From Aquabacter sediminis (lineage in GTDB: Bacteria > Pseudomonadota > Alphaproteobacteria > Rhizobiales > Xanthobacteraceae), in contig NZ_JARBFX010000005.1 in assembly GCF_028863665.1 (NCBI RefSeq), positions 310,001 through 374,000 on the forward strand: 64,000 nucleotides of DNA, read 5' to 3'. Shown here in pieces: positions 27,608 through 36,897 of this stretch. Position 1 is the first letter of the stretch; every line of letters begins with the position of its first letter. The position numbers and the translations under genes were made by a program. Under the pieces are notes generated by a model. That model was not told where the DNA came from, ran no database searches, and saw only the letters and a list, made by a program, of their open reading frames with translations.

Positions 27608-28384
27608 TCAGGCACCCGCGAAGGGGAAGTCCTTCAGCTGGCGGGCGGCGGCCCCGGCGAGCAGGCCCACATCGGTGCCGATGGCGATGAAGGTGGCCCC
27701 CGCCGCATGGTAGCGCTGGGCCAAAGCGGGGTCGGAGGTCAGCACCCCCGCCGGCTTGCCATTGGCCCGAATGCGGGCGATGGCGCCTTCCACCGCCGCC
27801 ACCACCTCCGGCGCGCCAGGACGCCCGAGGAAGCCGAGGTCGGCGGCCAGATCCGCCGGCCCCACGAACACGCCATCCACCCCGTCCACGGCGCAGATGT
27901 CATCGATGGCCGCCACTCCCGCCCGGCTCTCCACCTGGAGCAGCAGGCAGATTTCGGCATCGGCGGTGACGAGATAGTCGGTGACCCGGTTGAAGTCGGA
28001 CGCCCGCGCCAGCGCCGCGCCGATGCCGCGCACGCCGTGCGGGGGATAGCGCACCGCCTTCACCAGCGTCTGCGCCTGCGCGCCACTCTCCACCATGGGG
28101 ATGAGGAGCGTCTGGGCGCCGATATCCAACAATTGCTTGATCATCCAGGTCTCGCCCACCGGCGGGCGGACGATGGCGGCGGAGGGGCCGCCTTCAAGCA
28201 CCTGGAGCTGGGCGACGAGGCTCTGGATGTGGTTGGGCGCGTGCTCGCCATCCACCAGCAGCCAGTCATAGCCGGCGCCGGCGCAGATCTCCGCCGTATA
28301 GGCATTGGCGAGGGCGAGCCACAGGCCGGTGAGGGTGCGGCCCTCCGCAAGGGCGGCCTTGAAGCGGTTGGTGGGGGCGGGCAT
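27608..28384 (-). CDS. hpaI: 4-hydroxy-2-oxoheptanedioate aldolase
   Basis: A 258-aa class II pyruvate aldolase of the HpcH/HpaI family. It has [30 protein letters not shown] with the catalytic His, then the metal ligand in [17 protein letters not shown], and [17 protein letters not shown]. It cleaves 4-hydroxy-2-oxoheptanedioate to pyruvate and succinic semialdehyde, the last step of the pathway. It is the last hpa gene of the leftward operon; start at 28384 follows the family N terminus. Confidence 0.92.
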   Translation of the reverse strand: MPAPTNRFKAALAEGRTLTGLWLALANAYTAEICAGAGYDWLLVDGEHAPNHIQSLVAQLQVLEGGPSAAIVRPPVGETWMIKQLLDIGAQTLLIPMVESGAQAQTLVKAVRYPPHGVRGIGAALARASDFNRVTDYLVTADAEICLLLQVESRAGVAAIDDICAVDGVDGVFVGPADLAADLGFLGRPGAPEVVAAVEGAIARIRANGKPAGVLTSDPALAQRYHAAGATFIAIGTDVGLLAGAAARQLKDFPFAGA

Positions 28385-28412
28385 AGGATTGCGGTCTCCG
28401 AACGCGCGGCGC

Positions 28413-29216
28413 TCAGGCAAAATGGCAGGACAGGGTGCCGGCGGCGCCGAAATCGGCGGTGATTGTGTCGCCGTGCCGGGCCTCGATGGGGCGGATGAAG
28501 GAGCCGGCCAGCACCACCTGCCCGGCCTCGATCCGCTGGCCATATTGGGCGAGGCGATTGGCGAGCCAGGCGATGCCGCGGGCGGGATGGTTCAGCACGC
28601 CCGCGCCGAGGCCGGTCTCCTCCACCTCCGCATTGCGCGAGACGATGGCGCCCATCCAGCGCATGTCGGTGGCATCAGGCGCAAGCGCCTTGCCGCCCAG
28701 CAGAATGCCCGCATTGGCCGCATTGTCCGACACGGTGTCCACAATCGTGCGGGCCTTCTTGGTCTGCGGGTCCACCCGCAGGATGCGGGTGTCGAGGATT
28801 TCCAGCGCCGGGGTGACGAACTCGGTCGCCCGCAGCACGTCGAACACGCCGATGCCCGGCCCCTCCAACGGCGCCTTCATGATGAACGCCACTTCCGCCT
28901 CGATGCGCGGCTGGATGAAGCGGTCGGGTGCGATGACGGCGCCGTCATCAAAGGCCATGTCGTCCAGCAGCACGCCGGAATCGGGCACGTTGATGTTCAG
29001 CGCCGCCTGCATGGCCTTGGAGGTGAGGCCGATCTTCCAGCCGATAATGTGCCGCCCGGCGGCCAGCTTGCGCTTCACCCAGGCGTCCTGGATGGCATAG
29101 GCCTCGTCCAGGGTGATGCCGGGATGCTTCAGGGAGATGAGCCCGGTCTGCACCCGCGTGCGCTCGGCGGCATCCAGCAGGTCCGCCTCGGCGGCGATCT
29201 GATCAGCGCTCAGCAT
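28413..29216 (-). CDS. hpaH: 2-oxo-hept-4-ene-1,7-dioate hydratase
   Basis: 267 aa of the FAH-fold hydratase family (HpaH/MhpD). The motifs are [21 protein letters not shown] with the metal-binding Glu pair, and LEILDTRI. It hydrates the unsaturated oxo-acid before the HpaI aldolase step. Its ATG overlaps the end of hpaG by 14 bases, so the two are translationally coupled. Confidence 0.92.
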   Translation of the reverse strand: MLSADQIAAEADLLDAAERTRVQTGLISLKHPGITLDEAYAIQDAWVKRKLAAGRHIIGWKIGLTSKAMQAALNINVPDSGVLLDDMAFDDGAVIAPDRFIQPRIEAEVAFIMKAPLEGPGIGVFDVLRATEFVTPALEILDTRILRVDPQTKKARTIVDTVSDNAANAGILLGGKALAPDATDMRWMGAIVSRNAEVEETGLGAGVLNHPARGIAWLANRLAQYGQRIEAGQVVLAGSFIRPIEARHGDTITADFGAAGTLSCHFA

Positions 29217-30084
29217 GGACGTCCTCCCGCGTGACCTTATTCACCAGCGTGCCGATGCCCTCCGCTTCCACCTCGATCACGTCGCCCGGCTTCAGCCAGA
29301 CGGGCGGGTCGAGCCGGGCGCCGGCGCCCGTGGGGGTGCCGGTGAGGATGATGTCGCCGGGCACGAGGGTGGTGAAGGTGGAGATGTAGGAGATGATCCG
29401 CCGGAACGGGAACATCATGCGCCCCGTCCGGTCGTGCTGGCGCACCTCGCCATTGACGCGGGTGGTCAGCGCGATGTCGGCGATCTGCGCTTCGTCCTCG
29501 AACGGGATGAGGGCCGGCCCGATGCTGCCCGTGCCGTCGAAATTCTTGCCCTGGGTCACGTTGAATTTGGCGTGCCGCACCCAGTCGCGGATGGTGCCCT
29601 CATTGGCAAGGGTAATCCCCGCCACATGCTTGAGGGCATCCGCCTCGCGGATGCGCCGCCCGGCCTTGCCGATGACGAGCACCACCTCGCCCTCATAGTC
29701 CAATTGCTCGGATTCGGGCGGCAGGATGAGGGGTTCGTTCTGCCCCACGAAGGAGCGCGGGAAGCGCACGAACAAGGACGGATAGGTGGGCAGGGCTTGC
29801 CCGTCCTTATATTCGGCATTGCGGTCGGGATAGTTCACGCCCACGCACAGGATCTTCTCCGGCGCCGGCACGGGGATTTCATAGCGCACGGACGCCGGAT
29901 CGAGATCCGCCTTCAACCCCGCCGCCTCCGCCGCGAGGGACAGGAGGGCGCCGTCCGCGATCACTTCGCGCAGGCTGGGCCAGCGGGCGCCGGAGCGGGC
30001 GGAGAGGTCGATGATGCCCTCTGGGGTGAGCAGGCCATAGCCGGCGCGCCCCTGGTGCGTGAAGCTGACGAAATGCGGCCGCAT
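29203..30084 (-). CDS. hpaG: FAH-family decarboxylase/isomerase of the homoprotocatechuate pathway
   Basis: A 293-aa single-domain protein of the fumarylacetoacetase fold. It has ILCVGVNYPDRNAEY, the metal-binding YEGEVVLVIGK, and the C-terminal LTGTPTGAGA. HpaG removes CO2 from the oxo-pentenyl tricarboxylate. The E. coli protein is a fusion of two such domains; here only one is present, and HpaF supplies the isomerase step. A long frame continues upstream through hpaD antisense codons, but the ATG at 30084 starts the family alignment. Confidence 0.88.
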   Translation of the reverse strand: MRPHFVSFTHQGRAGYGLLTPEGIIDLSARSGARWPSLREVIADGALLSLAAEAAGLKADLDPASVRYEIPVPAPEKILCVGVNYPDRNAEYKDGQALPTYPSLFVRFPRSFVGQNEPLILPPESEQLDYEGEVVLVIGKAGRRIREADALKHVAGITLANEGTIRDWVRHAKFNVTQGKNFDGTGSIGPALIPFEDEAQIADIALTTRVNGEVRQHDRTGRMMFPFRRIISYISTFTTLVPGDIILTGTPTGAGARLDPPVWLKPGDVIEVEAEGIGTLVNKVTREDVHAER

Positions 30085-30103
30085 GGCCCATCCTTCCGGA
30101 AAC

Positions 30104-30124
30104 CGGCGCCGCCGCGCGGCGCCG
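30104..30124 (-). other. Intercistronic hairpin (hpaD-hpaG gap)
   Basis: CGGCGCCGC (30104-30112) pairs with GCGGCGCCG (30116-30124) around a three-base loop between the two genes. No T tract. It belongs to the same type as the hairpins in the rhm and liv operons. Confidence 0.5.
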
Positions 30125-30134
30125 CAAGATGAGG

Positions 30135-31115
30135 TCAGGGGGCGATGATGGGCTGGGCCTTCAGGATCGCCTCGGTGGTGGGCGTGCCGGCAAACAGGCT
30201 GCCATGCTCGAACCAGGACCGCGGCGCGGGCGCGCCCCAGAGCGTCTGGCGCTGCGGGTCCTTCAGGTCCCACTTGATGGGCTCGAGGTCGGGATCCACC
30301 GTGAGGTAGTCCGAGCAATAGATCTCGATGCGGTGGCCGTCGGGGTCGAGAATATAGAGGAAGAAGGCATTGGAAATGCCGTGCCGGCCGGGGCCGCGCT
30401 CGATATTGGCGAGATACCCCGTGGTCGACATGAGGTCCAAGAGGTCGATGATGTTGAGCGGGGTCGGCACCCAGAAGGCGGTGTGGTGCAGACGCGGGCC
30501 GCGGCCATTGGTGAAGGCGATGTCGTGCACGCCGCCCTTGCGGTGCATCCAGGCCGCCCACAGGCGCTTGCTCTCCTCGTCTTCCGTATATTCGGTGACG
30601 CGGAACCCCATCTCATTATAGAAGTCGACCGAGGCGTCCACGTCCTGCGTGAAGCAGTTGAAATGGTCGATGCGCAGCGGCTTCACGCCGCGATAGAGCG
30701 CGTATTTCTGGTGGATGGGCTCCAGGCGCTTCATCTCGAAATAGAATTCGAGCGGCGTGCCGAAGATGTCGCGGGTGGCGAGCGTGCGGCCCTGATAGGG
30801 GCGCTCCACGAAGTCCGCCGGCAGGCCCTTATTGGCAAACCAGGTCCGCGCCTTGTCGAGGTCCTCTTCCGCATAGACCTTCATGCTGAGAGCGGCGACT
30901 TCCGCCGCGGGGGCCTTGCGCAGCACCATGCAATGGTGGCCGCGCTCCTCCATGGCCCGCAGATAGATGGTCTCGTCATCCTCGTCGGTGACCTGGAGGC
31001 CCAGCGTATCCACATAGAAGGCACGGCTGCGGGCAAGGTCCGTGACGGCGAATTCAACATGGCTCAGGCGCACGATGTTGAAGGCCGGATAAAGGTTCGG
31101 CTTGGGAATGGGCAC
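30135..31115 (-). CDS. hpaD: 3,4-dihydroxyphenylacetate 2,3-dioxygenase
   Basis: 326 aa with two vicinal-oxygen-chelate modules, of the Brevibacterium/Arthrobacter homoprotocatechuate dioxygenase type rather than the E. coli class III type. Fe ligands appear as His in RIDHFNCFTQDV, His in LHHTAFWV, and Glu in DPDGHRIEIYCSDY. It opens the homoprotocatechuate ring next to a hydroxyl (extradiol). It follows hpaE in the leftward operon. Confidence 0.92.
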   Translation of the reverse strand: MPIPKPNLYPAFNIVRLSHVEFAVTDLARSRAFYVDTLGLQVTDEDDETIYLRAMEERGHHCMVLRKAPAAEVAALSMKVYAEEDLDKARTWFANKGLPADFVERPYQGRTLATRDIFGTPLEFYFEMKRLEPIHQKYALYRGVKPLRIDHFNCFTQDVDASVDFYNEMGFRVTEYTEDEESKRLWAAWMHRKGGVHDIAFTNGRGPRLHHTAFWVPTPLNIIDLLDLMSTTGYLANIERGPGRHGISNAFFLYILDPDGHRIEIYCSDYLTVDPDLEPIKWDLKDPQRQTLWGAPAPRSWFEHGSLFAGTPTTEAILKAQPIIAP

Positions 31116-31166
31116 TTTGATCCTCCCCCGTATGCCCGCCCGCCTCCGGCGGCGCGGACAGATGGC

Positions 31167-31186
31167 GCGGGCGCCCTGGCGCCCGC
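31167..31186 (-). other. Intercistronic hairpin (hpaE-hpaD gap)
   Basis: GCGGGCGC (31167-31174) and GCGCCCGC (31179-31186) form a perfect stem closing on four bases, between the hpaE stop and hpaD start. No T tract lies on the minus strand. Confidence 0.5.
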
Positions 31187-31213
31187 TGGCGTTTTCGTTT
31201 GTTGAGGCCCGCG

Positions 31214-32731
31214 CTATTTGGCGAGTTTGGGCACCTTGTGGCCGGCGGTGGCGAAGGCGACGTTGCGGGTTTCCATATAGAAATCGAACGACCAGTCGCC
31301 GCCGTCTCGGCCGATGCCGGAATTCTTCACCCCGCCGAACGGGGTGGGCAGATGGCGCACATTTTCCGAATTCACCCAGGTCATGCCCGCTTCCAGGCCG
31401 TCCGTGAGGCGCAGCGCACGGTTGAGATCATTGGTCCACACATAGGCGGTGAGCCCATAGGGCACGTCATTGGCGAGCGCGAGCGCCTCGGTCTCGTCTG
31501 CGAAGGGAATGGCGGTGAGGACCGGTCCGAAGATCTCTTCCTGGGCGATGCGCATGCCATTGTGGGCGCCGGTAAACAGGGTGGGGGCCACATAGCAGCC
31601 GCCGCCCGGCCCCTCCACCTTCTCGCCGCCCGCCGCAACCGTCGCGCCTTCGGAGCGGCCGATCTCGAAATAGGACAGCACTTTCTTTTCGTGCACCGGG
31701 TGGATCAGCGGGCCGACCACCGTGTCGGGATCGAGCGGATGGCCAACCTTGATCGACTTGGCGCGCTCGGCCACCGCCGCGGTGAAGCGGTCATAGATGG
31801 AATGCTCCACCAGCAGGCGGGAGGAAGAGGTGCAGCGCTCGCCGTTCAGCGAATAGATCATGAAGGCGGCGGCGTCCGCCGCCTGGTCCAGGTCCGCATC
31901 GGCAAAGACAATGACCGGGTTCTTGCCGCCCAGCTCGAAATGCACGCGCTTCAGCGTGTCGGCGCCCTGGCGCATGATGTGGGAGCCGGTGCGGCTCTCG
32001 CCCACGAAGCCGATGGCCTTGATGTCGCGATGCTCGGTCAGCGCCTTGCCGGCATCCTCGCCGAAGCCGTTGACGAGGTTCCACACCCCCTTGGGCAAGC
32101 CGGCGCTTTCGGCGATCTCCACCAGGAGGCGGGCGGTGAGCGGCGAGAATTCCGCCGGCTTGTGCACCACCGTGCAGCCGGCGGCGAGCGCTGGCGCGAT
32201 CTTCCAGGTGGAGAGCATGAAGGGGGTGTTCCAGGGCGTGATGATGCCCACCGGGCCGATGGGGACCCGGTTGGTGAGGTTCATCTGCCCCTCTGCCCGC
32301 ATCACCCGGCCGTCTCGCGCCTCAGGCGCGCGATCGGCGAAGAAGCGGAAATTCTCTGCGCCCCGCAGGGCCGCCTTGGCCATGAATTTCAGCGACTGGC
32401 CGGTGTCCATGCACTCGATGAGGGCGATTTCCTCGGCGCGCGCCACAATGGCATCTGCGATCTTGTGCAGCAGCGCCTTGCGCTTCTCGCCCGAAAGTGC
32501 CGCCCAGGCCGGAAAGGCGGCTTTCGCGGCCTTGGCGGCGCGGTCAATGTCCGCGGCCTTGCCATGGGCGACCTTGGCCAGCGGCTGGAGGTCGATGGGG
32601 GAGATTGAGGCGAAGGTCTCCCCGTCCGCCGCTGGCACCGCCTGGCCATTGATGTGGTTCAGCACGCCTTCGCGCCGGAAGCGGGCGAGATAGGCCTCGG
32701 CCTTCGCGAGATTTTCTTCAAAGGTGGGCAT
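31214..32731 (-). CDS. hpaE: 5-carboxymethyl-2-hydroxymuconate semialdehyde dehydrogenase
   Basis: A 505-aa NAD-dependent aldehyde dehydrogenase. It has the active-site Glu in FELGGKNPVIVFADADL, the Cys in GERCTSSSRLLVE, and the substrate-side IGPVGIITPWNTPFMLSTW. HpaE oxidises the ring-cleavage product to 5-carboxymethyl-2-hydroxymuconate. Assignment to this member of the large ALDH family is secured by the surrounding hpaD and hpaF. Confidence 0.92.
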   Translation of the reverse strand: MPTFEENLAKAEAYLARFRREGVLNHINGQAVPAADGETFASISPIDLQPLAKVAHGKAADIDRAAKAAKAAFPAWAALSGEKRKALLHKIADAIVARAEEIALIECMDTGQSLKFMAKAALRGAENFRFFADRAPEARDGRVMRAEGQMNLTNRVPIGPVGIITPWNTPFMLSTWKIAPALAAGCTVVHKPAEFSPLTARLLVEIAESAGLPKGVWNLVNGFGEDAGKALTEHRDIKAIGFVGESRTGSHIMRQGADTLKRVHFELGGKNPVIVFADADLDQAADAAAFMIYSLNGERCTSSSRLLVEHSIYDRFTAAVAERAKSIKVGHPLDPDTVVGPLIHPVHEKKVLSYFEIGRSEGATVAAGGEKVEGPGGGCYVAPTLFTGAHNGMRIAQEEIFGPVLTAIPFADETEALALANDVPYGLTAYVWTNDLNRALRLTDGLEAGMTWVNSENVRHLPTPFGGVKNSGIGRDGGDWSFDFYMETRNVAFATAGHKVPKLAK

Positions 32732-32801
32732 CAGGCTCTCCCTGCCGGCCGTGCGCGCTCGCGCGCCGGCCGGTGGTGGCGGCGCGTGGGCGCCGTCGGC
32801 A

Positions 32802-33197
32802 TTAGGATTGGGCGGCCGCCCGCAGGCGGGGATGGATGGCGTTGCGCTTCCAGCTCAAGGCGGAATGGATCTCCCGCACCTCCAGAGACAGCGCGAAATG
32901 GGGCTCCGCCAGAAGCGGGGCGAGGTGCCGGCTGGCAGCCGCGAAGATCAGCTCGCCCGCCCGCTGCCGCTCCTCTTCCGAGCGCCCCTCGCCGATGCGG
33001 AAGGACATGTCCAGAAAGGCGTTCTGGGGCAAAAGGTCGGCAATGGCATAGTGCCGCGCCGAGAAAGCGCGCACGCGCACGGCGCCCTCCTCGAACAGGC
33101 CGCTCGACAGGATCGCGGCGTGCAGATCCCGGCACAGGGTGCCCATGTCCGTCCGACCTTCGAGGTTGGCGGAATATTCCAAGGTCAAGTGCGGCAT
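32802..33197 (-). CDS. hpaF: 5-carboxymethyl-2-hydroxymuconate delta-isomerase
   Basis: 131 aa of the tautomerase-like superfamily, CHMI family. The protein starts MPHLTLEYS, giving the catalytic Pro1 after Met removal. AFLDMSFRIGEGRS matches the conserved core. It is the first gene of the leftward hpaFEDGHI operon, 28 bases after the TTAACnnGTTAA palindrome. Confidence 0.9.
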   Translation of the reverse strand: MPHLTLEYSANLEGRTDMGTLCRDLHAAILSSGLFEEGAVRVRAFSARHYAIADLLPQNAFLDMSFRIGEGRSEEERQRAGELIFAAASRHLAPLLAEPHFALSLEVREIHSALSWKRNAIHPRLRAAAQS

Positions 33198-33225
33198 GCA
33201 TCCTCCCGGCCGCGGCTTCTTATAA

Positions 33226-33237
33226 TTAACACGTTAA
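33226..33237. promoter_or_regulatory. Candidate HpaR operator before hpaF
   Basis: TTAAC-AC-GTTAA sits 28 bases upstream of the hpaF ATG within an AT-rich promoter-like segment (tataattaac). It shares its TTAACnnGTTAA core with a site before the Liv operon, and hpaR (MarR family) is encoded beside that second site. Confidence 0.7.
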
Positions 33238-33433
33238 GTATTTTGCGGCGGGTGTCAACTGCGGCATGTGGGACGGGGGCGTTTGGGCCGCCTTCCGTCC
33301 CGGCATTTGCGCCGGGTCAGGCTGTCCGCTGGCGCTGCAGACGAAGTCTCGCGCCCGGCCGGACCCCGTGGATGACCGGGACAAGTCCGGTCATGACGCA
33401 TGGAGGCTGGTTCGCTCGGAGTTCCGAGGGCGT

Positions 33434-33967
33434 TCAGCCCCCGAAGCTGCCCACCGGCGAGGGCAGGTTGACGAAGGTGCGGTCGAAATAGAGGAGCGCC
33501 TCGCCATCCGCCCGCTGGCGCAGGCCCTCCACCCGGCCGATCAGCACATGATGGGTGCCCACCGTGTGCTGGGCGGTGAGCGTGCAGTCGAAGGCGACGA
33601 TGGCCCCCTCCAGCATGGCATTGCCCGAGGGCTGCTCGTGCCAGCCCGCCGCCGCATAGCGGGCCGCCATGTCCGGCTCGCGGCCGGCGAAATGGTGGGC
33701 CAATTCCTGGTGCTCGCGCCCCAGCACGTTCACGCAGAACCGGCCATTCTCCAGGAAGGTGCCGCACTGGGCCGAGCCGGCATTCATGCACACCAAGAGG
33801 CTCGGCGGATCGTCCGTCACCGAGCACATGGCGGTGGCGGTGAAGCCACCGCGCCCCGCCGGCCCGTTGGTGGTGACGATGGTCACCGGCGCGCAGACCC
33901 GCGCCATGGCGTTGCGGAAGTCGGTCCGCGAGATGGGAGGCACGGGGGCTTCCGTGGCCGTGTCCAT
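33434..33967 (-). CDS. hpaC: 4-hydroxyphenylacetate 3-monooxygenase, flavin reductase component
   Basis: A 177-aa flavin reductase-domain protein. It has FRNAMARVCAPVTIVTTNG, GFTATAMCSVTDDPPSLLVCMN, and GRFCVNVL. It supplies reduced flavin to HpaB. It starts four bases after the hpaB stop; ATG at 33967 lies at the right distance from the fold, while in-frame ATGs at 33982 and 34024 overlap hpaB. Confidence 0.9.
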   Translation of the reverse strand: MDTATEAPVPPISRTDFRNAMARVCAPVTIVTTNGPAGRGGFTATAMCSVTDDPPSLLVCMNAGSAQCGTFLENGRFCVNVLGREHQELAHHFAGREPDMAARYAAAGWHEQPSGNAMLEGAIVAFDCTLTAQHTVGTHHVLIGRVEGLRQRADGEALLYFDRTFVNLPSPVGSFGG

Positions 33968-33971
33968 GGCC

Positions 33972-35561
33972 TCAGGCCTCATAAGGCGGGAACCAGGTGT
34001 CCCCGGTCCACCCCGCCTCGTCATAATCGTCCATGCAGGTGTCCACGAGGGCTTCCATCTGCTTCAGCAGCCCGCCGCGCTCGGCACCCTTGAGCACCTG
34101 GAGGCGCACTTCCTCGGGGGCGCCGGCATAATTGAGCTCATAGAGCGCATGGCGGCCGCCGAACTCGGTGCCGGTGGCATCCCACAGGAGTTTCAGGATC
34201 TTGATCCGCTCCTTGTGCCCCATGCCGTTGGAGCCGCGCACATATTGGCTGAGATACTTGTCGATCTCGGGATTGGCGAAGTCCTTGGCGGAGGAGGGCA
34301 AGTAGATGAGGCCCGAGGCCACCGTCCGCCGCACCAGGTCGATCACCTTCGGATAGGCCTCCGACATGAAGGTGCGATAGGAGAGCGCGGCCTCCATGTT
34401 GGGCAGCACCGCCCCGTTCGCCCATTGCACGGGATTGCGGGCCATGGCGTGAGAGAAGGACCAGAACATGTGGCGCAGCGCGATCACCTCGCCGAGCGCC
34501 GCCTGGTTTCCTCGGAAGGCATCGCCGCCGGTGCAGCGCAGGGCCTTCGCCAGGAGGCCCGCCAGGAAGTCGAGCTTCACCGCAAAGCGCGTGCAGCCTT
34601 GGAAGCAATAGCCGTGCATGAAGCCGGAGGCGGGGTGGAAGGACAGGATCTTCTGCGCATCCCGCAGCACGAGAACGTCTTCCCAGGGCACGAAGACATT
34701 GTCGAGAATGAGGATCGCGTCATTCTCGTCGAAGCGTGAGGAGAGTGGATAGTCGAAGGGCTGGGCCGTGCGGTTGGCGGTCTCCTCATAGGAGACGCGG
34801 CAGATCATCTTCAGGCCCGGCGCGTTCATGGGCACGATGAACATGACCGACATGGACGGGTCCTCGGTGATGGTCACCGAGCTCTGCGCCAGGAAATTAT
34901 AGTGGGTGAGGGCAGAGGAGGTGGCCACCACCTTGGCGCCGGACACATAGATGCCGGCATCCGTCTCCTTGGTGATGTGCACGAACACGTCCTTCACCGC
35001 TTCCGCCGGCTTGTGCCGGTCGATGGGCGGGTTGACGATGGCGTGGTTCATGAACAGCACGGATTCCTGCGCCCGCTTGTGCCAGGCCAGCGCATTGTCG
35101 CGGAAAGGGCCATACCAGTCCGCATTGGCGCCCAGCGTGTTCATGAGCGCCGCCTTATAGTCGGCGGTGCGGCCCATCCAGCCATAGGACAGGCGCGCCC
35201 ATTCGGCGATGGCGCCCTGCTGGGCGACGAGATCGTCGCTGGAGCGGGCGATGCGGAAATATTTGTGGGTGTAGCCGCCCGAGCCGGTATCGGTGGGGGA
35301 GGTGAGAAGGTCGTGCCGCTTGGGATCGTGGAGCGCATCATAGAGCCGCGCCAGGGAGCGGGCGGAATTGCGCATGGAGGGGTGCGCGGTAACGTCCGAA
35401 ATCCGCTCGCCATTGATATAGACCTCCCGGCCATCCCGCAGCGAGGCGAGATATTCGGCGCCGGTGAAGGGGCGCTTGGCGTCTGCCCGCAGGGCCTCGG
35501 GGCGGGGCGTCTCGCTGGACGCGGGGCTTTTGGGCGCGGCGGTGGCGGCGCTGGGGCTCAT
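33972..35561 (-). CDS. hpaB: 4-hydroxyphenylacetate 3-monooxygenase, oxygenase component
   Basis: A 529-aa two-component flavin monooxygenase with an acyl-CoA-dehydrogenase-like fold. It has TGAEYLASLRDGREVYINGERI, the flavin/substrate regions ETDAGIYVSGAKVVATSSA, and RFDENDAILILDNVFVPWEDV. It hydroxylates 4-hydroxyphenylacetate to homoprotocatechuate. CGGGAGG precedes the ATG. It is divergent from the activator hpaA and followed by hpaC. A Pro/Ser/Ala-rich 25-residue N terminus is extra. Confidence 0.94.
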   Translation of the reverse strand: MSPSAATAAPKSPASSETPRPEALRADAKRPFTGAEYLASLRDGREVYINGERISDVTAHPSMRNSARSLARLYDALHDPKRHDLLTSPTDTGSGGYTHKYFRIARSSDDLVAQQGAIAEWARLSYGWMGRTADYKAALMNTLGANADWYGPFRDNALAWHKRAQESVLFMNHAIVNPPIDRHKPAEAVKDVFVHITKETDAGIYVSGAKVVATSSALTHYNFLAQSSVTITEDPSMSVMFIVPMNAPGLKMICRVSYEETANRTAQPFDYPLSSRFDENDAILILDNVFVPWEDVLVLRDAQKILSFHPASGFMHGYCFQGCTRFAVKLDFLAGLLAKALRCTGGDAFRGNQAALGEVIALRHMFWSFSHAMARNPVQWANGAVLPNMEAALSYRTFMSEAYPKVIDLVRRTVASGLIYLPSSAKDFANPEIDKYLSQYVRGSNGMGHKERIKILKLLWDATGTEFGGRHALYELNYAGAPEEVRLQVLKGAERGGLLKQMEALVDTCMDDYDEAGWTGDTWFPPYEA

Positions 35562-35637
35562 GGTTTTCCTCCCGTGATCTTTGACGAAAGACTAAGCCTT
35601 GCCCCCGTGCCGCGCCATGGACAGAATGGCCATATGA

Positions 35638-35651
35638 CTTGGACTTTTGCG
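35638..35651. repeat. 14-bp exact direct repeat, copy 1 (copy 2 at 35877-35890)
   Basis: CTTGGACTTTTGCG occurs in the hpaA/hpaB gap, about 30 bases before the hpaA ATG, and again inside hpaA 239 bases later. AraC-family activators often bind direct repeats, so this could be an internal and an upstream HpaA site; chance cannot be fully excluded. Confidence 0.45.
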
Positions 35652-35679
35652 AAAATCCTTGAGAGGGGAGCGCTGCGCC

Positions 35680-36540
35680 ATGGCTGACCTCGTGCCGCGT
35701 TTCGCGCTCTATGGCGAGCCCGACCGGGGCGTTGCCGTGGGGTTTCTGCATGTGGAGCGGGTCATGACGCGGGGCCATCTTCACCAGGGGCAGGTGGAGG
35801 CCCACACCCACGACCAGATCGGCCAGATCACCTATTGGGTGAGCGGCGGCGGGCGCTATTTCATCGAGGATGAAAGCTTGGACTTTTGCGCGCCAGCCAT
35901 CAGCTTCGTGCCAAGCCGGGTCGTGCACGGTTTCAAGGTGGCGCCGGGCTCCGACGCCATCGTCCTGTCCATCGCCGACGGCGCCCTCTCGGCGGTCGGG
36001 GCGCTCACGCCCTTCAGCCTCGCCGCGCCGGTCTTTCTCAACCAGCAGGCGGAGGATCCCGCCTGGGCGCGCCTCGCCCGCCTGATGGCGGCGGTGGAGG
36101 AGAGCCATGCCCTCTCCGCCGGTGGCGCGCAGGATGTGACCGCGGGCCTTGCGGTGGCGGTGCTGGGCGAGATGCGCCAGCTGGCCGCCGGCGCCGATGC
36201 CGCCCGCCCGGTGCCCCCGCTCGCCGCCGCCCTGCGGCAGATGGTGGAGCGGCAGTTCCGCTCCGACTGGGGCGTCCAGCACTATGCGCAGGCGCTGGCC
36301 ACCACGCCCTATCGGTTGGGGGCCGCCAGCAAGGCCGCTTTCGGCCTCACCGTGAAGGACATGATCAGCGCCCGCCGGCTGCTGGAGGCCAAGCGCCTCC
36401 TCCTCTTCACCATCCGCCCCCTGGAGGACATCGCCGCCGAGGTGGGCCTGCCGGACCCGGCCTATTTCTCCCGTTTCTTCCGCGCCCGCACCGGCGAGTC
36501 GCCCACCACCTGGCGCCGCCGCCACAGAGCGGAGGAATGA
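35680..36540 (+). CDS. hpaA: AraC-family activator of 4-hydroxyphenylacetate genes
   Basis: 286 aa. An N-terminal cupin-like effector domain (QVEAHTHDQIGQITYWVSGGGRYFIEDE) is followed by an AraC double HTH in the last 100 residues (GLTVKDMISARRLLEAKRLL, then ADPAYFSRFFRARTG). AGGGGAG lies ten bases before the ATG at 35680. It is divergent from hpaB, as HpaA activators of hpaBC usually are. Effector would be 4-hydroxyphenylacetate (family knowledge). Confidence 0.87.
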   Translation: MADLVPRFALYGEPDRGVAVGFLHVERVMTRGHLHQGQVEAHTHDQIGQITYWVSGGGRYFIEDESLDFCAPAISFVPSRVVHGFKVAPGSDAIVLSIADGALSAVGALTPFSLAAPVFLNQQAEDPAWARLARLMAAVEESHALSAGGAQDVTAGLAVAVLGEMRQLAAGADAARPVPPLAAALRQMVERQFRSDWGVQHYAQALATTPYRLGAASKAAFGLTVKDMISARRLLEAKRLLLFTIRPLEDIAAEVGLPDPAYFSRFFRARTGESPTTWRRRHRAEE

Positions 36541-36897
36541 GGCGCGGACGGCGCGCGAGAGGCGGCGGCCTCAAATGCCAGCCGAGGGAAAACCCACCCG
36601 CCCACCGCGTTGCCGCGTTAGACGTCGGGCGCCGTTTCTCTTCGACGAGGCACAGGGCGGCACACCGATCCGTTGAAACCGCGCCGCGGGCTCCCCCGCG
36701 CGCATTGCATGCTCAAAGTGTCATCGATCGAACCAAAATATTACGTAAAGTTCATCCTTAACAACAGCGTGATGATTTGTTTCCGAATACATGACGTCGC
36801 TCGACAGCAAAAGCAGGCGGGTGTAAACGAGCCACGCTCAAGGCTGAGCTGTTTTCCGAGCGCGGCTTTGGGTGTTCAGCACGTAGGGGGTGTTCAG
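36541..36897. other. Intergenic region before leader-peptide gene 2, with a 10-bp direct repeat at the start codon
   Basis: This gap is markedly more AT-rich at 36715-36800 than its neighbours and probably holds a rightward promoter. GGGTGTTCAG occurs at 36870-36879 and again at 36888-36897, the second copy touching the ATG of the precursor gene. The repeat includes the G-rich ribosome site, so a protein or RNA binding it would block translation. No other gene is supported, though the precursor frame stays open back to 36673. Confidence 0.5.

Noticed and set aside
31199-32608. Long plus-strand open frame opposite hpaE
   Set aside because: Antisense shadow; hpaE on the minus strand has the ALDH active-site motifs.
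36673-36897. Upstream extension of precursor 2 by 75 codons
   Set aside because: No ribosome site at 36673; the ATG at 36898 has AGGGGG upstream and starts the leader pattern.
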